Shown here piece after piece: positions 1-7,098 of a DNA stretch of 38,333 nt. Positions within the stretch are counted from its first letter, which is position 1, and the number at the start of each line of letters is the position of its first letter. Source of the stretch: a bacterium BMS3Abin03 (GTDB lineage: Bacteria > Bacteroidota > Ignavibacteria > Ignavibacteriales > Ignavibacteriaceae). Below the pieces are notes generated by a model. The model saw only the letters and a program-made list of their open reading frames with translations, was not told the origin of the DNA and did no database searches. The stretch spans positions 1 to 38,333 of the forward strand of contig JAJDNK010000105.1 of the NCBI GenBank assembly GCA_022340715.1. The letters run 5' to 3'. The position numbers and the translations under genes are program-made.

Positions 1-36
1 TATTCCTCCGCAAGAAAGACAAAGAAGTCTAAGTGA
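1..36 (+). CDS. Possible C-terminal tail of a gene that starts outside the window
   Basis: From base 1 one frame runs without a stop to TGA at 34-36 and encodes a short, very Lys/Arg/Ser-rich tail (YSSARKTKKSK). Basic tails of this kind are common at the ends of bacterial proteins, and the next gene begins 27 bases later on the same strand. Eleven codons cannot identify a product, so this is only a possible partial gene. Confidence 0.25.
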   Translation, partial: YSSARKTKKSK

Positions 37-63
37 TTTTCTAAATCGATATATCTTTCCTTT

Positions 64-933
64 TTGAAGACTAATTACTTTAAATATTTTCTGATTCTTA
101 TTGCGGTTATTTTCTGGGGGAACTCATTTATTGCCGTTAAGATTGCACTTCGTGAACTTGCACCGGTTACCATCGTAACTCTAAGATTAATTATAGCCGT
201 ATCATTTCTATTTATCGCAGGAAAATTCCTACGCAACAGCTTAGCGATTCAAAAGAAAAACTTTATAGGTATTTTAATACTTGCTTTGATTGCTGCATTT
301 CATATCTGGATACAAATAACAGGGGTTAATTACACGACGGCCGCAAATAGTGGATGGATCATTGGGACGGCTCCTGTATTTATGGCAATTTTAGGTTTAA
401 TATTTTTTCGGGAAAAAATCAGTTTCCTAAAATTGCTCGGTATAATAGTGGCTATTTTGGGATTGCTTTTACTTGTCGGTAAAGGAGATTTCCTTTCAAT
501 CAGCCTAATAGAAAATAAAGGTGACTTTCTCGTTCTCTTCAGTTCTTTTACCTGGGGCGTTTATTCGATGGTAAATAAAAAGATAAGTCTGTCATATCCT
601 CCGTTAATGACAATTTTTTATTTGTTTCTCTTTATGATGCTGATAATGCTTCCCTTCAGTTTGTCTGGAGAAGCAATATATTCTGTAATTCACTTATCTG
701 TTAATGGCTGGATAGCTGTAATTTTTCTGGGAATGTTTTGTTCCGGAATTTCTTATGTGATCTGGGCGCAGGCGCTCAGGGATATGGAATCTGCAAGAGT
801 TGGAGCATTTTTATATCTTGAACCTTTCGTAACTGTACTATCTGCCTGGCTTTTGCTTAATGAACTTATTACACCGGTTATGATGCTTGGTGGAATAATT
901 ATTATAATAGGTGTTATCCTGGTAAATAAATAA
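64..933 (+). CDS. EamA/DMT-superfamily inner-membrane transporter
   Basis: A 289-residue, strongly hydrophobic protein with about ten predicted membrane segments arranged as two EamA repeats (roughly residues 8-140 and 150-288). Typical EamA signatures are visible: the N-terminal FWGNSFIAVK segment, the FFREK loop ending repeat one, and LEPFVTVLSAWLLLNE in repeat two. Members of this family export amino acids, metabolites or nucleotide sugars, and the substrate cannot be read from sequence. The only in-frame start after the upstream stop (TGA at 34-36) that leaves a full-length protein is TTG at 64; no Shine-Dalgarno site is evident. It lies 15 bases upstream of an unknown protein and a geranylgeranyl-reductase-like gene on the same strand, so the three are probably co-transcribed. 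Confidence 0.85.
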   Translation: MKTNYFKYFLILIAVIFWGNSFIAVKIALRELAPVTIVTLRLIIAVSFLFIAGKFLRNSLAIQKKNFIGILILALIAAFHIWIQITGVNYTTAANSGWIIGTAPVFMAILGLIFFREKISFLKLLGIIVAILGLLLLVGKGDFLSISLIENKGDFLVLFSSFTWGVYSMVNKKISLSYPPLMTIFYLFLFMMLIMLPFSLSGEAIYSVIHLSVNGWIAVIFLGMFCSGISYVIWAQALRDMESARVGAFLYLEPFVTVLSAWLLLNELITPVMMLGGIIIIIGVILVNK

Positions 934-948
934 TTATTTTCCTCTTCG

Positions 949-1530
949 ATGATTTTAAACTGCAACATTCCTCCACCTGTAAATCTCAATTGCTGGAAAC
1001 ACCATGCGGGATTTATTAAGGAACAAATACATTTAATAGCACATAAAAAAATAAGTGAGCCCGGGTTAAAAAAGATTTTGCTCACTATTGGTGAATCACA
1101 AATGGATATTTATCTGGGAAAATTAACATCAACACAAATTGCAAAAGGGATTACTGAAACATTAAAAAAGAACTTTAAATTCAAACTTAATAATTATAGT
1201 AAATGGTTAAGTGAAGAAAAGAAAGACTATAAACTTCTTACAATTTCCGATAAATCTGTTTGGACACTCAGGCTGGGAAAAGATCAGGAAAGATATATAC
1301 ACATTCATCCAGGCAGATGTTCGCCATTAACAATTAGAGTAAAATCATCAACATTAAAAACATACATCCTTTCAGAAGTTTTTTCGATTGATAAGGAAAC
1401 AAAACAAGATGAACTGATGTATATCAATAAATTGAGGGTCGGATTTTTAAATCTTCCTCCTCTTAAATCAATTTCTTCTTCAAAAGGATTATTAAGATTA
1501 AGAAATCTGTTTAACGATATTAAAGTCTGA
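949..1530 (+). CDS. Uncharacterised 193-residue cytoplasmic protein in operon with a geranylgeranyl-reductase-like gene
   Basis: I do not recognise a named family. The protein is soluble and basic, with no signal peptide or membrane segment. Distinctive stretches are an N-terminal NCWKHHAGFIKEQI segment (about residues 14-27), a YIHIHPGRCSPLTIRVK segment (about 116-132) and a C-terminal LPPLKSISSSKGLLRLR. The Cys/His-rich start and the HPGR element look like conserved functional patches. It starts 15 bases after the DMT transporter stop and ends 6 bases before the flavoprotein start, which implies one operon and translational coupling. No Shine-Dalgarno site precedes the ATG. Real-gene status is supported by tight packing and length; function is unknown. 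Confidence 0.75.
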   Translation: MILNCNIPPPVNLNCWKHHAGFIKEQIHLIAHKKISEPGLKKILLTIGESQMDIYLGKLTSTQIAKGITETLKKNFKFKLNNYSKWLSEEKKDYKLLTISDKSVWTLRLGKDQERYIHIHPGRCSPLTIRVKSSTLKTYILSEVFSIDKETKQDELMYINKLRVGFLNLPPLKSISSSKGLLRLRNLFNDIKV

Positions 1531-1536
1531 TCAACA

Positions 1537-2688
1537 ATGTATGATGTAATTATAATAGGAAGCGGTGTTGCAGGTTCAATAGCTGCATACAAATTGGCTG
1601 AAGCCGGGAAAAAAGTTCTGATCCTGGAAAAAGAAACTTTGCCAAGATATAAAACCTGCGGCGGTGGTGTTATATCCAAAGTTAGTGAGTTACTGCCATA
1701 TAAAATTGATCCAGTTGTAGAATGTAAACTATACAAGTCAGATATATATGATCACGCAAACGATTTGCACTTCATTATCGAGAGAGATATTCCTATTATA
1801 AATATGACTATGCGTTCATCGTTGGATCATTTTATGTTAACAAAAGCAAGAGAAGTTGGTACTGAAATCAAAGAAGAAAATGAAGTGATTGATATTAATG
1901 AGAAGAATGGATTTGTAGAAGTAATTACAAGAAATCAAAGTTATGAAACAAAATTTGTAATTGCTGCAGATGGCGCAACGGGAATAACAACAAGAAAACT
2001 CGGTATTCAGATTAAAGTAAAAAAGATTCCGGCAATCGAACATGAAGTTGTAATTGAAAAAGATCAATTTGAAAAGCTAAATAAAACAGCTCGTTTCGAT
2101 TTTGGCTTGGTGCCAAATGGATATGCATGGGTTTTCCCCAAAAAGGTACATTTATCAATCGGTTTGCTTACTATGAGTAAACCGGGAATAAATCTACATC
2201 AATATTTTAAAAAGTATCTTGAGATTCTCGGCATCACAAAACTTCTTAGCGAGGAAAAACACGGATATATAATTCCATTTCATTCCGGACAAAAAAATTT
2301 TTCTTACGGCAGAATACTACTTGCGGGTGATGCTGCAGGTCTCGCTGATCCAGTAACAGCAGAAGGAATAAGCTATGCTATTACAAGCGGAATCTATGCA
2401 GCTAATTCTTTTATAAATGGGAAAGAAAATGCAGAAACTGTTTGCAAACTATATGAATTTGAAATAAAGAAAATTTTAACTGAGCTAAAATACGCTCGTT
2501 ATCTTGCTTTCCTTATATACAAGTCACCTTTACTTCGTACTTTTGTATTTAAAATGTATGGGGAAAAACTAAGTAATTTAATGACAGATGTAATAACCGG
2601 AAAAGTAAAATACAGTGAGTTGCTGAAAAATCCCTTGAATTATTTAAAGCTTTTTAAGTTGACCCACTTTAAAAAAAATCCCCGCTAA
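1537..2688 (+). CDS. Geranylgeranyl-reductase-family FAD-dependent oxidoreductase
   Basis: A 383-residue flavoprotein of the geranylgeranyl reductase / ChlP-like group. The N-terminal dinucleotide-binding motif GSGVAGSIAA is at about residues 8-17, followed by the acidic end of beta-2 (LILEKE) and the family signature PRYKTCGGGV at about 37-46. The second FAD motif, GRILLAGDAAGLADPVTAEGI, is near residues 264-284. Relatives saturate isoprenoid double bonds of lipids, quinones or chlorophyll side chains; in a non-phototroph the likely substrate would be a polyprenyl chain or menaquinone, which is inference. The length fits the family. The gene is last in a three-gene operon and ends inside a bidirectional terminator. 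Confidence 0.85.
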   Translation: MYDVIIIGSGVAGSIAAYKLAEAGKKVLILEKETLPRYKTCGGGVISKVSELLPYKIDPVVECKLYKSDIYDHANDLHFIIERDIPIINMTMRSSLDHFMLTKAREVGTEIKEENEVIDINEKNGFVEVITRNQSYETKFVIAADGATGITTRKLGIQIKVKKIPAIEHEVVIEKDQFEKLNKTARFDFGLVPNGYAWVFPKKVHLSIGLLTMSKPGINLHQYFKKYLEILGITKLLSEEKHGYIIPFHSGQKNFSYGRILLAGDAAGLADPVTAEGISYAITSGIYAANSFINGKENAETVCKLYEFEIKKILTELKYARYLAFLIYKSPLLRTFVFKMYGEKLSNLMTDVITGKVKYSELLKNPLNYLKLFKLTHFKKNPR

Positions 2689-2715
2689 TCTTAAAAGATT
2701 AACAGGGACTTTCTT
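2671..2715 (-). terminator. Intrinsic terminator between convergent operons
   Basis: The hairpin arms are TAATCT/AGATTA extended by imperfect TCCC/GGGA pairing. Read on the minus strand the stem is followed by eight T residues, so it should end the redox operon. On the plus strand it is followed by CTTTCTT, so it may also serve the convergent flavoprotein operon, whose stop codon lies in the stem. Confidence 0.7.
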
Positions 2716-2744
2716 AATTATCAAATCAGGTTTAGCTTATAAAA

Positions 2745-3107
2745 CTAAGCAACTTCGGTAAGTAATTCTTTTTCGATTGCTTCTTTTAAAGCTTCTTTAG
2801 GTAAAGCACCAACTGCCATTTTCGGTTGTCCTTCTGTAGGAATAAATAATAAAGAAGGGATGCTTCTTATACCGAACACCGAACCTAATTCCTGTTCCTC
2901 ATCGGTATTTACCTTGTAGAAATTTACTTTGCCTTTATATTCCTCTGATAACTCCTCAATAACAGGACCAACCATTTTACATGGTCCGCACCACGGAGCC
3001 CAGAAATCAACTACGGCAGGAAGATCGCCTGCGTACTTCCATTCTTTGTTCTTTTCGTAATCGAATACCTTACTTAAGAAATCTTCTTTCTTCAAATGTT
3101 CAGCCAT
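2745..3107 (-). CDS. trxA: Thioredoxin
   Basis: A 120-residue cytoplasmic thioredoxin with the canonical redox site WCGPC (Cys40, Cys43), the preceding FWAPW strand and the cis-proline loop RSIPS. It has about ten extra N-terminal residues relative to E. coli thioredoxin but no signal peptide. It would reduce protein disulfides using thioredoxin reductase. It is the last gene of a minus-strand operon after rhodanese, a DUF6132-like protein, DUF2892 and DUF302, which suggests it serves as the reductant for that sulfur/redox module. Whether it is the main housekeeping thioredoxin cannot be told from this window. Confidence 0.93.
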   Translation of the reverse strand: MAEHLKKEDFLSKVFDYEKNKEWKYAGDLPAVVDFWAPWCGPCKMVGPVIEELSEEYKGKVNFYKVNTDEEQELGSVFGIRSIPSLLFIPTEGQPKMAVGALPKEALKEAIEKELLTEVA

Positions 3108-3127
3108 TACTTTATCCTTTTTCTTTG

Positions 3128-3511
3128 TTAGATGTTATTTAATACTCGTTTTAATTTTTCCTGGACTTCATCCGCAACCGGTTTTAAGTTTTTATTATCA
3201 ACTACTTGCGACATTAAACCGGGATTAAAAACAGACACCGCAGTTTTATTATCTTTTTCATACACAATCACGTTACACGGTAGTAGCAATCCGATTTCTT
3301 CTTCTGCTTGTAAAGCTTTATGAGCTAATGGAGGATTACACGCTCCAAGAATTGTATATTTTTTGAAATCCACATCGATTTTTTTCTTTAATGTTTCTTT
3401 AACATCAATTGTCGTTAGAACACCGAAACCTTCCTTCTTTAGTTCATCGATTACTTTTTCGATTGTATTTTCAAATGATAAATCAATAGTTTTTGAAAAT
3501 CCATATTGCAT
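3128..3511 (-). CDS. DUF302 domain protein
   Basis: A 127-residue soluble protein matching the DUF302 pattern: an N-terminal strand with F.ETIEKVIDELKKEGFGVLTTIDVKETLKKK, the ACNPPLAHKALQAE turn near the middle, and the GLLLPCNVIVYE strand. The biochemical role of DUF302 is not established; such proteins often sit beside thioredoxins, rhodaneses and other sulfur or redox genes, as here. The two Cys (in GACNPP and LPCN) could be redox-active. It is 20 bases upstream of thioredoxin and 16 bases downstream of the DUF2892 gene. Confidence 0.85.
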   Translation of the reverse strand: MQYGFSKTIDLSFENTIEKVIDELKKEGFGVLTTIDVKETLKKKIDVDFKKYTILGACNPPLAHKALQAEEEIGLLLPCNVIVYEKDNKTAVSVFNPGLMSQVVDNKNLKPVADEVQEKLKRVLNNI

Positions 3512-3527
3512 TACGTCACCCTTTGTA

Positions 3528-3734
3528 TTATTTGCTTTCTTTTAATGTTGAAAATTTGAATAGTGCGTAAAGAGGACAAAAATTAATCAGGGCAGTTAAA
3601 AGAAATACAATTGCAAGAATTCCAAGTATGATTGCAAATGTCCCACTGATTACCCCAGTAAAATATAGCACTGCGATTGCACCTGCTATAAGGACTCTTA
3701 AAATCCTGTCGACATTACTTATATTCTTCTTCAT
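3528..3734 (-). CDS. DUF2892 (YgaP-like) small inner-membrane protein
   Basis: A 68-residue protein with the DUF2892 pattern: an N-terminal KNISNVDRILRV amphipathic start, two membrane helices (about 15-32 and 36-54) and the closing INFCPLYALF motif. In E. coli YgaP this segment is the membrane half of a rhodanese fusion; here a separate rhodanese gene lies two genes upstream, so the same module appears split. Its start overlaps the end of the DUF6132-like gene by 20 bases, indicating translational coupling. Confidence 0.85.
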   Translation of the reverse strand: MKKNISNVDRILRVLIAGAIAVLYFTGVISGTFAIILGILAIVFLLTALINFCPLYALFKFSTLKESK

Positions 3735-3957
3735 TATTTTCTCCTTTAAATAAAAAATTTATGTTTTGTTTCCAGTTAATTAATATCGCTCCGATCGCTG
3801 CTCCGTAAACCGTGCTTATATACGGATTACCTGAAATAGGACAACTTCCATTGCAACCAACTAAATCGTAATATAAATACCCGACAACGGCGCCTATAAC
3901 AATCGGAATTGTCATTTTCAATAAAACTCTTATTACTTTATTCCTGCTGCGTTCCAT
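3715..3957 (-). CDS. DUF6132-like small membrane protein
   Basis: I place the start at the ATG at 3957, giving 80 residues; an upstream in-frame start would extend far into the rhodanese gene without resembling anything. The protein has a basic N-terminus, two membrane helices (about residues 13-32 and 46-62) and a conspicuous CNGSCPI loop between them (Cys35, Cys39). That Cys pair suggests a redox or metal/sulfur contact. It resembles the family annotated DUF6132, assigned from memory of the CNGSCPI pattern. It overlaps the rhodanese gene by 25 bases and the DUF2892 gene by 20, consistent with coupled expression. Confidence 0.75.
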   Translation of the reverse strand: MERSRNKVIRVLLKMTIPIVIGAVVGYLYYDLVGCNGSCPISGNPYISTVYGAAIGAILINWKQNINFLFKGENNEEEYK

Positions 3958-4322
3958 CGGATTATTCCGCCTTTTAAGTTTGCTGTAATAAAACCACGAT
4001 GTTTTAATTTTGAAGCAGCAGAAATACTTCTGCTTCCGGTCTGGCAGCAACACACGATCTCTTTATTTTTAAATTTCGCAAGCTCATCGATACGACTTGT
4101 TAACTGTGCCAGTGGAATATGCAGAGAATTTTTTATCGATTGTGATTTTCTTTCCGCCGGTGTTCTTACATCTAAAAGAACAACCTCTCTACTGTTTTTC
4201 ATCTTCTTAGATAATTCAACCGGGGAATATTGTTTTATAGATCTGACTAATAATATTCTTCTCAGAATCTGAACTCCAATAAGGAGTATAACTACGTAAA
4301 GTATTATTTGTCCGGTTTCCAT
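3933..4322 (-). CDS. Membrane-anchored rhodanese-like sulfurtransferase
   Basis: A 129-residue protein with one N-terminal membrane helix (about residues 5-27) followed by a single rhodanese domain (about 32-128). The active-site loop is CQTGSRS with catalytic Cys93, preceded by two further cysteines (CCC at 91-93). The LLDVRTPAE and GGIIRW motifs are typical. Single-domain rhodaneses carry persulfide sulfur to acceptors or detoxify sulfide and thiosulfate. First gene of a five-gene operon with small membrane proteins, DUF302 and thioredoxin, pointing to sulfane-sulfur handling at the inner membrane. The triple Cys is unusual and might bind metal or form polysulfide. Confidence 0.9.
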   Translation of the reverse strand: METGQIILYVVILLIGVQILRRILLVRSIKQYSPVELSKKMKNSREVVLLDVRTPAERKSQSIKNSLHIPLAQLTSRIDELAKFKNKEIVCCCQTGSRSISAASKLKHRGFITANLKGGIIRWNAAGIK

Positions 4323-4390
4323 TATCTGTTTTTATCCATATAAATATTTCAATCGATGTTAATATGATTCAGTTGAGAATAAAAGGATTC

Positions 4391-4416
4391 AATAAAAAAC
4401 CCCCGGTAAACGGGGG
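4391..4416 (-). terminator. Intrinsic terminator of the peptide transporter gene
   Basis: Six GC pairs (CCCCCG/CGGGGG) enclose a five-base loop; on the minus strand the stem is followed directly by TTTTTTATT. It lies 9 bases past the transporter stop codon and upstream of the rhodanese start, so it separates two minus-strand transcription units. Confidence 0.9.
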
Positions 4417-4424
4417 CATAGGGA

Positions 4425-5699
4425 TCAGCGTGTTGCATGTTTTAACCTCTTTAGGAAAATCCGGACAAGAATTGCTGAGATAAACAACAATACCACCAGA
4501 AATCCAAAGAATAAATGATGAGGGAAGCTGTTGTAGAATCCTCCGAAAAGACCAGAAAGATAATTGCCTATTGCCGTTGCTCCAAACCATCCACCCATCA
4601 TCGTTCCACGGATTCTTGCTGGAGCAACCTTTGATACGAATGACAAACCCATAGGACTTAAACATAATTCCCCAATAGTAATAACAAAATATGTTGATAT
4701 TAACCATTGTGGACCCATATTGTTTGCATCGGCATCACCACCAGCAAGACAGGCAATTACCATGATTATCAATGCTAAACCGGATATGAACATTCCCAGA
4801 CCTATTTTGCCGGGTGTTGATGGTTCCTTCCCCTGTTTTCTTAACCAGTTCCAGAATACAACAATTAACGGCGTAAGAAGCAAAATGAACAAAGGATTAA
4901 AAGTTGCATAAGTTTCCGGCTTCAACCAATCAATCAAAACAGTTGAGCGTTGGGCAAATAATGTTAATGCAAATCCGTTTTGATGAAATGACATCCAGAA
5001 AAATATTACAATGGCAAAGATTGTTAGTAAAGCAAATATTCTTTCTTTTTCCTGTGCAGGACTGATTTTTTCATCCTTATCTAAAGGAGCTCCTGTGTGT
5101 GCGTCTCTCTGATCGGCATGCATATATCGTTTCTTCCAAATTTCAAAAACAACTAAGGACAAAATCATTCCTGTACCAGCAGCTGCGAACGCAGGCTGAT
5201 AACTTCCAAAATAATCGTGGAGCCATGTTGCAGCCAGCGGGGCTAAAAATGCACCGAGGTTAATACCCATATAAAAGATATTATAGCCTGAATCTTTCAA
5301 AGAACTTCCCGATTCATACAGATTGCCAACAAGAACGGAAATGTTTGCTTTGAACAATCCGTTTCCAATTATTATTACAAAAAGCGCGAAGTAAAAAATC
5401 CATATAAGGGAAGGTCCCGATAATGAAAGTAGAAAATATCCCAATGACAAAATTATTGCGCCAAGAATTATAGTTTTCCGGTAACCTAAAAGTTTATCCG
5501 CAATCCATCCTCCGGCAATAGGTGTAAAATAAACGAAACCTAAGTAAAGTCCGTAAATCTGTCCTTTATAAGAATCGCTCCAGCCTAAAGTTTCATCCAT
5601 ATAAAGTGTAAACACAGCAAGCATAGTGTAAAATCCAAAACGTTCCCACATTTCCGTAAAGAATAAAACCATTAATCCCCTTGGATGTCCTTTGAACAT
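4425..5699 (-). CDS. POT/PTR-family proton-dependent oligopeptide transporter
   Basis: A 424-residue major facilitator protein with about twelve membrane helices. The first helix carries the POT signature EMWERFGFY (the ExxERF proton/peptide site), followed by GGWIADKLLG and later FYMGINLGAF, the second family signature. These transporters take up di- and tripeptides with protons. The length is slightly below the usual 450-500. A strong Shine-Dalgarno site (AGGAGG) lies just upstream of ATG at 5699. It is a single-gene unit closed by its own terminator. Confidence 0.93.
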   Translation of the reverse strand: MFKGHPRGLMVLFFTEMWERFGFYTMLAVFTLYMDETLGWSDSYKGQIYGLYLGFVYFTPIAGGWIADKLLGYRKTIILGAIILSLGYFLLSLSGPSLIWIFYFALFVIIIGNGLFKANISVLVGNLYESGSSLKDSGYNIFYMGINLGAFLAPLAATWLHDYFGSYQPAFAAAGTGMILSLVVFEIWKKRYMHADQRDAHTGAPLDKDEKISPAQEKERIFALLTIFAIVIFFWMSFHQNGFALTLFAQRSTVLIDWLKPETYATFNPLFILLLTPLIVVFWNWLRKQGKEPSTPGKIGLGMFISGLALIIMVIACLAGGDADANNMGPQWLISTYFVITIGELCLSPMGLSFVSKVAPARIRGTMMGGWFGATAIGNYLSGLFGGFYNSFPHHLFFGFLVVLLFISAILVRIFLKRLKHATR

Positions 5700-6012
5700 T
5701 CGTCCTCCTGGTTGATTTTTATTTAGTTAGGATTTAGAGTTTTCTTAAAGAAAGAAATAGAATAGATGATTTTGACGGTTGCAGATGCCATCAAAATATT
5801 TTCCTCTTGGTTTAGAAAAGATTGATTTTTAATCTGAAGGTAAATTAAAGAGTTTTGGGAATAATAGCCAACGTTAATTCTATAGAAATGAACTATGTTT
5901 CCTTCAATTTGTAAAGCGCTTTTAATATTTAATTCGGTAATTTGAAAAAATGATGAGATAAAGAATGTGAATTCTCCTTGCTTTTATTGGATTGCTTTCT
6001 TACATTTATTCA
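5700..6012. other. Divergent intergenic region between the peptide transporter and the tyrA attenuator
   Basis: AT-rich and without a credible gene. It should hold the minus-strand promoter of the transporter and the plus-strand promoter of the tyrA leader. I see no ORF longer than a few codons and no long inverted repeat before the leader structures that begin at 6029. Confidence 0.6.
5978..6006 (+). promoter_or_regulatory. Candidate promoter of the tyrA leader transcript
   Basis: A TTGCTT element at 5978-5983 is separated by 17 bases from TACATT at 6001-6006, a reasonable -35/-10 pair. If used, transcription would start at about 6012-6014, essentially on the leader ATG at 6013, implying a leaderless leader peptide. 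An unrecognised promoter further upstream is an alternative. Confidence 0.4.
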
Positions 6013-6090
6013 ATGAATTTAAGATTCAGAACATATTATTACTTTTATTTTTTCAACCGTCCGGTTCGGAACGGTGGTAATATGTTCTAA
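6013..6090 (+). CDS. Aromatic leader peptide (25 aa) of a Tyr/Phe attenuator
   Basis: An ATG-to-TAA reading frame of 25 codons lies 121 bases upstream of tyrA. It contains the uninterrupted run YYYFYFF at residues 8-14 (codons 6034-6054), plus Phe at 5 and 25, so nine of 25 residues are aromatic. This is what is expected of a leader peptide whose ribosome stalls when charged tRNA-Tyr or tRNA-Phe is scarce. The first arm of the pause hairpin (6029-6042) overlaps the Tyr codons, and a strong terminator follows at 6114-6148. There is no Shine-Dalgarno site before the ATG. The product has no expected function beyond sensing. It is too short for ordinary gene finders. Confidence 0.85.
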   Translation: MNLRFRTYYYFYFFNRPVRNGGNMF

Positions 6091-6148
6091 TGCAAGTTAG
6101 ATTTTTAATTACTAAGCCCGGTTCCGAAAAAGAGCCGGGCTTTTTTTT
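6029..6148 (+). promoter_or_regulatory. Transcription attenuator controlling tyrA and DAHP synthase-chorismate mutase
   Basis: Three competing structures can be drawn by eye. Pause hairpin 1:2: 6029-6042 with 6074-6087, fourteen consecutive pairs including two G-U, enclosing a smaller GC-rich hairpin at 6056-6075. Antiterminator 2:3: 6067-6081 with 6108-6126, CGGAAC/GTTCCG plus extensions across small bulges. Terminator 3:4: 6114-6123 with 6133-6142, followed by T residues to 6148. Helix 2:3 uses bases needed by both other helices. A ribosome stalled on the Tyr/Phe run would cover arm 1 and free arm 2 for antitermination; a ribosome at the stop codon would cover arm 2 and allow termination. 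This is the classical amino-acid attenuation logic. Confidence 0.82.
6114..6148 (+). terminator. Intrinsic terminator arm of the attenuator
   Basis: AAGCCCGG pairs with CCGGGCTT, extendable by a U-G and a U-A pair, with a loop of about nine bases, and the T-tract runs 6141-6148. No ordinary gene precedes it on the plus strand; only the leader peptide does, which argues that it is regulatory rather than an end-of-gene signal. Confidence 0.92.
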
Positions 6149-6211
6149 AAACTCAGGCATTAAAATTGAAACTTTCTTCGCTTCGTAAACTAATTTGAAA
6201 GTAAATCTTTT

Positions 6212-7072
6212 ATGGTAATTACAATTATAGGATTAGGGCTAATCGGCGGTTCACTTGCTATCGATCTCAGGGAGAAAGGAATTGCTGAAACATTAATCGG
6301 TGTTGATAATAATGCAAAAAATGCCAACGATGCTCTTCGTATCGGTTTGGTCGATGAGATCAGAAAACTTGATGAGGCTATTGAACTCGCAGACCTGATC
6401 ATTCTTGCTATTCCGGTCGATCAAACAAAAATGCTATTGCAGGAAGTCCTTGATAAAATTAAAGCTTCTACCGCTGTAATGGATGTTGGATCAACAAAAG
6501 AAGGTATTTGCCTGGTTGCAGATAAACATAAAAAACGTTCTAATTTTGTTGCAACACACCCGATTGCAGGTACAGAAAACTTCGGCCCTCTTGGTGCAAT
6601 CCGCGGTTTGTTTAATAACAAACTCACTATTATCTGCGACGCTGATAAAAGCGCGGAGTTTGCCATAGACAAAGTTAAATCTATGTACACTGCTGTCGGT
6701 ATGAAGATAATTAATATGAATTCAAAAGAGCACGATCTTCACGCAGCGTATGTTTCTCATCTTTCTCATATAAGTTCTTTTACACTGGGATTAACCGTTC
6801 TTGAGATTGAAAAAAGTGAAGAAACTATTTTTGAACTCGCAGGCAGTGGTTTTGCTTCAACCGTTCGGTTGGCAAAAAGCTCTGCGGATATGTGGGCACC
6901 TATCTTTCAGCAAAACTCACATCATTTATCAAGAGCACTTGGAGCTTATATCGATAAGCTAGTATTATTTAAAGAATACATCGAAAAACATGAAACCGGA
7001 AAAATTCACGACTTAATAAAAGAAGCAAACGACATAAGAAGAATTTTAGACGGAAAGAATTTAACACTATAA
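6212..7072 (+). CDS. tyrA: Prephenate dehydrogenase (TyrA family)
   Basis: A 286-residue cytoplasmic NAD(P)-dependent dehydrogenase converting prephenate to 4-hydroxyphenylpyruvate in tyrosine synthesis. The nucleotide-binding motif GLGLIGGS is at residues 7-14, followed by the acidic residue at the end of beta-2 (GVDNN). The substrate-site segment HPIAGTE is near residue 115, and the helical-domain signature HDLHAAYVSHLSH near residue 172. There is no fused chorismate mutase or ACT domain, so feedback inhibition through ACT is unlikely and control may rest on the upstream attenuator. It lies 26 bases before the DAHP synthase-chorismate mutase gene, clearly one operon. The start at 6212 lacks a strong Shine-Dalgarno site. 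Confidence 0.95.
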   Translation: MVITIIGLGLIGGSLAIDLREKGIAETLIGVDNNAKNANDALRIGLVDEIRKLDEAIELADLIILAIPVDQTKMLLQEVLDKIKASTAVMDVGSTKEGICLVADKHKKRSNFVATHPIAGTENFGPLGAIRGLFNNKLTIICDADKSAEFAIDKVKSMYTAVGMKIINMNSKEHDLHAAYVSHLSHISSFTLGLTVLEIEKSEETIFELAGSGFASTVRLAKSSADMWAPIFQQNSHHLSRALGAYIDKLVLFKEYIEKHETGKIHDLIKEANDIRRILDGKNLTL

Positions 7073-7098
7073 AACGATCTATTTGACGGAGTTATATT

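Noticed and set aside
4369..4707. 112-residue frame overlapping the end of the peptide transporter
   Set aside because: Same strand but another frame of a clear POT transporter, running through its terminator; a shadow.
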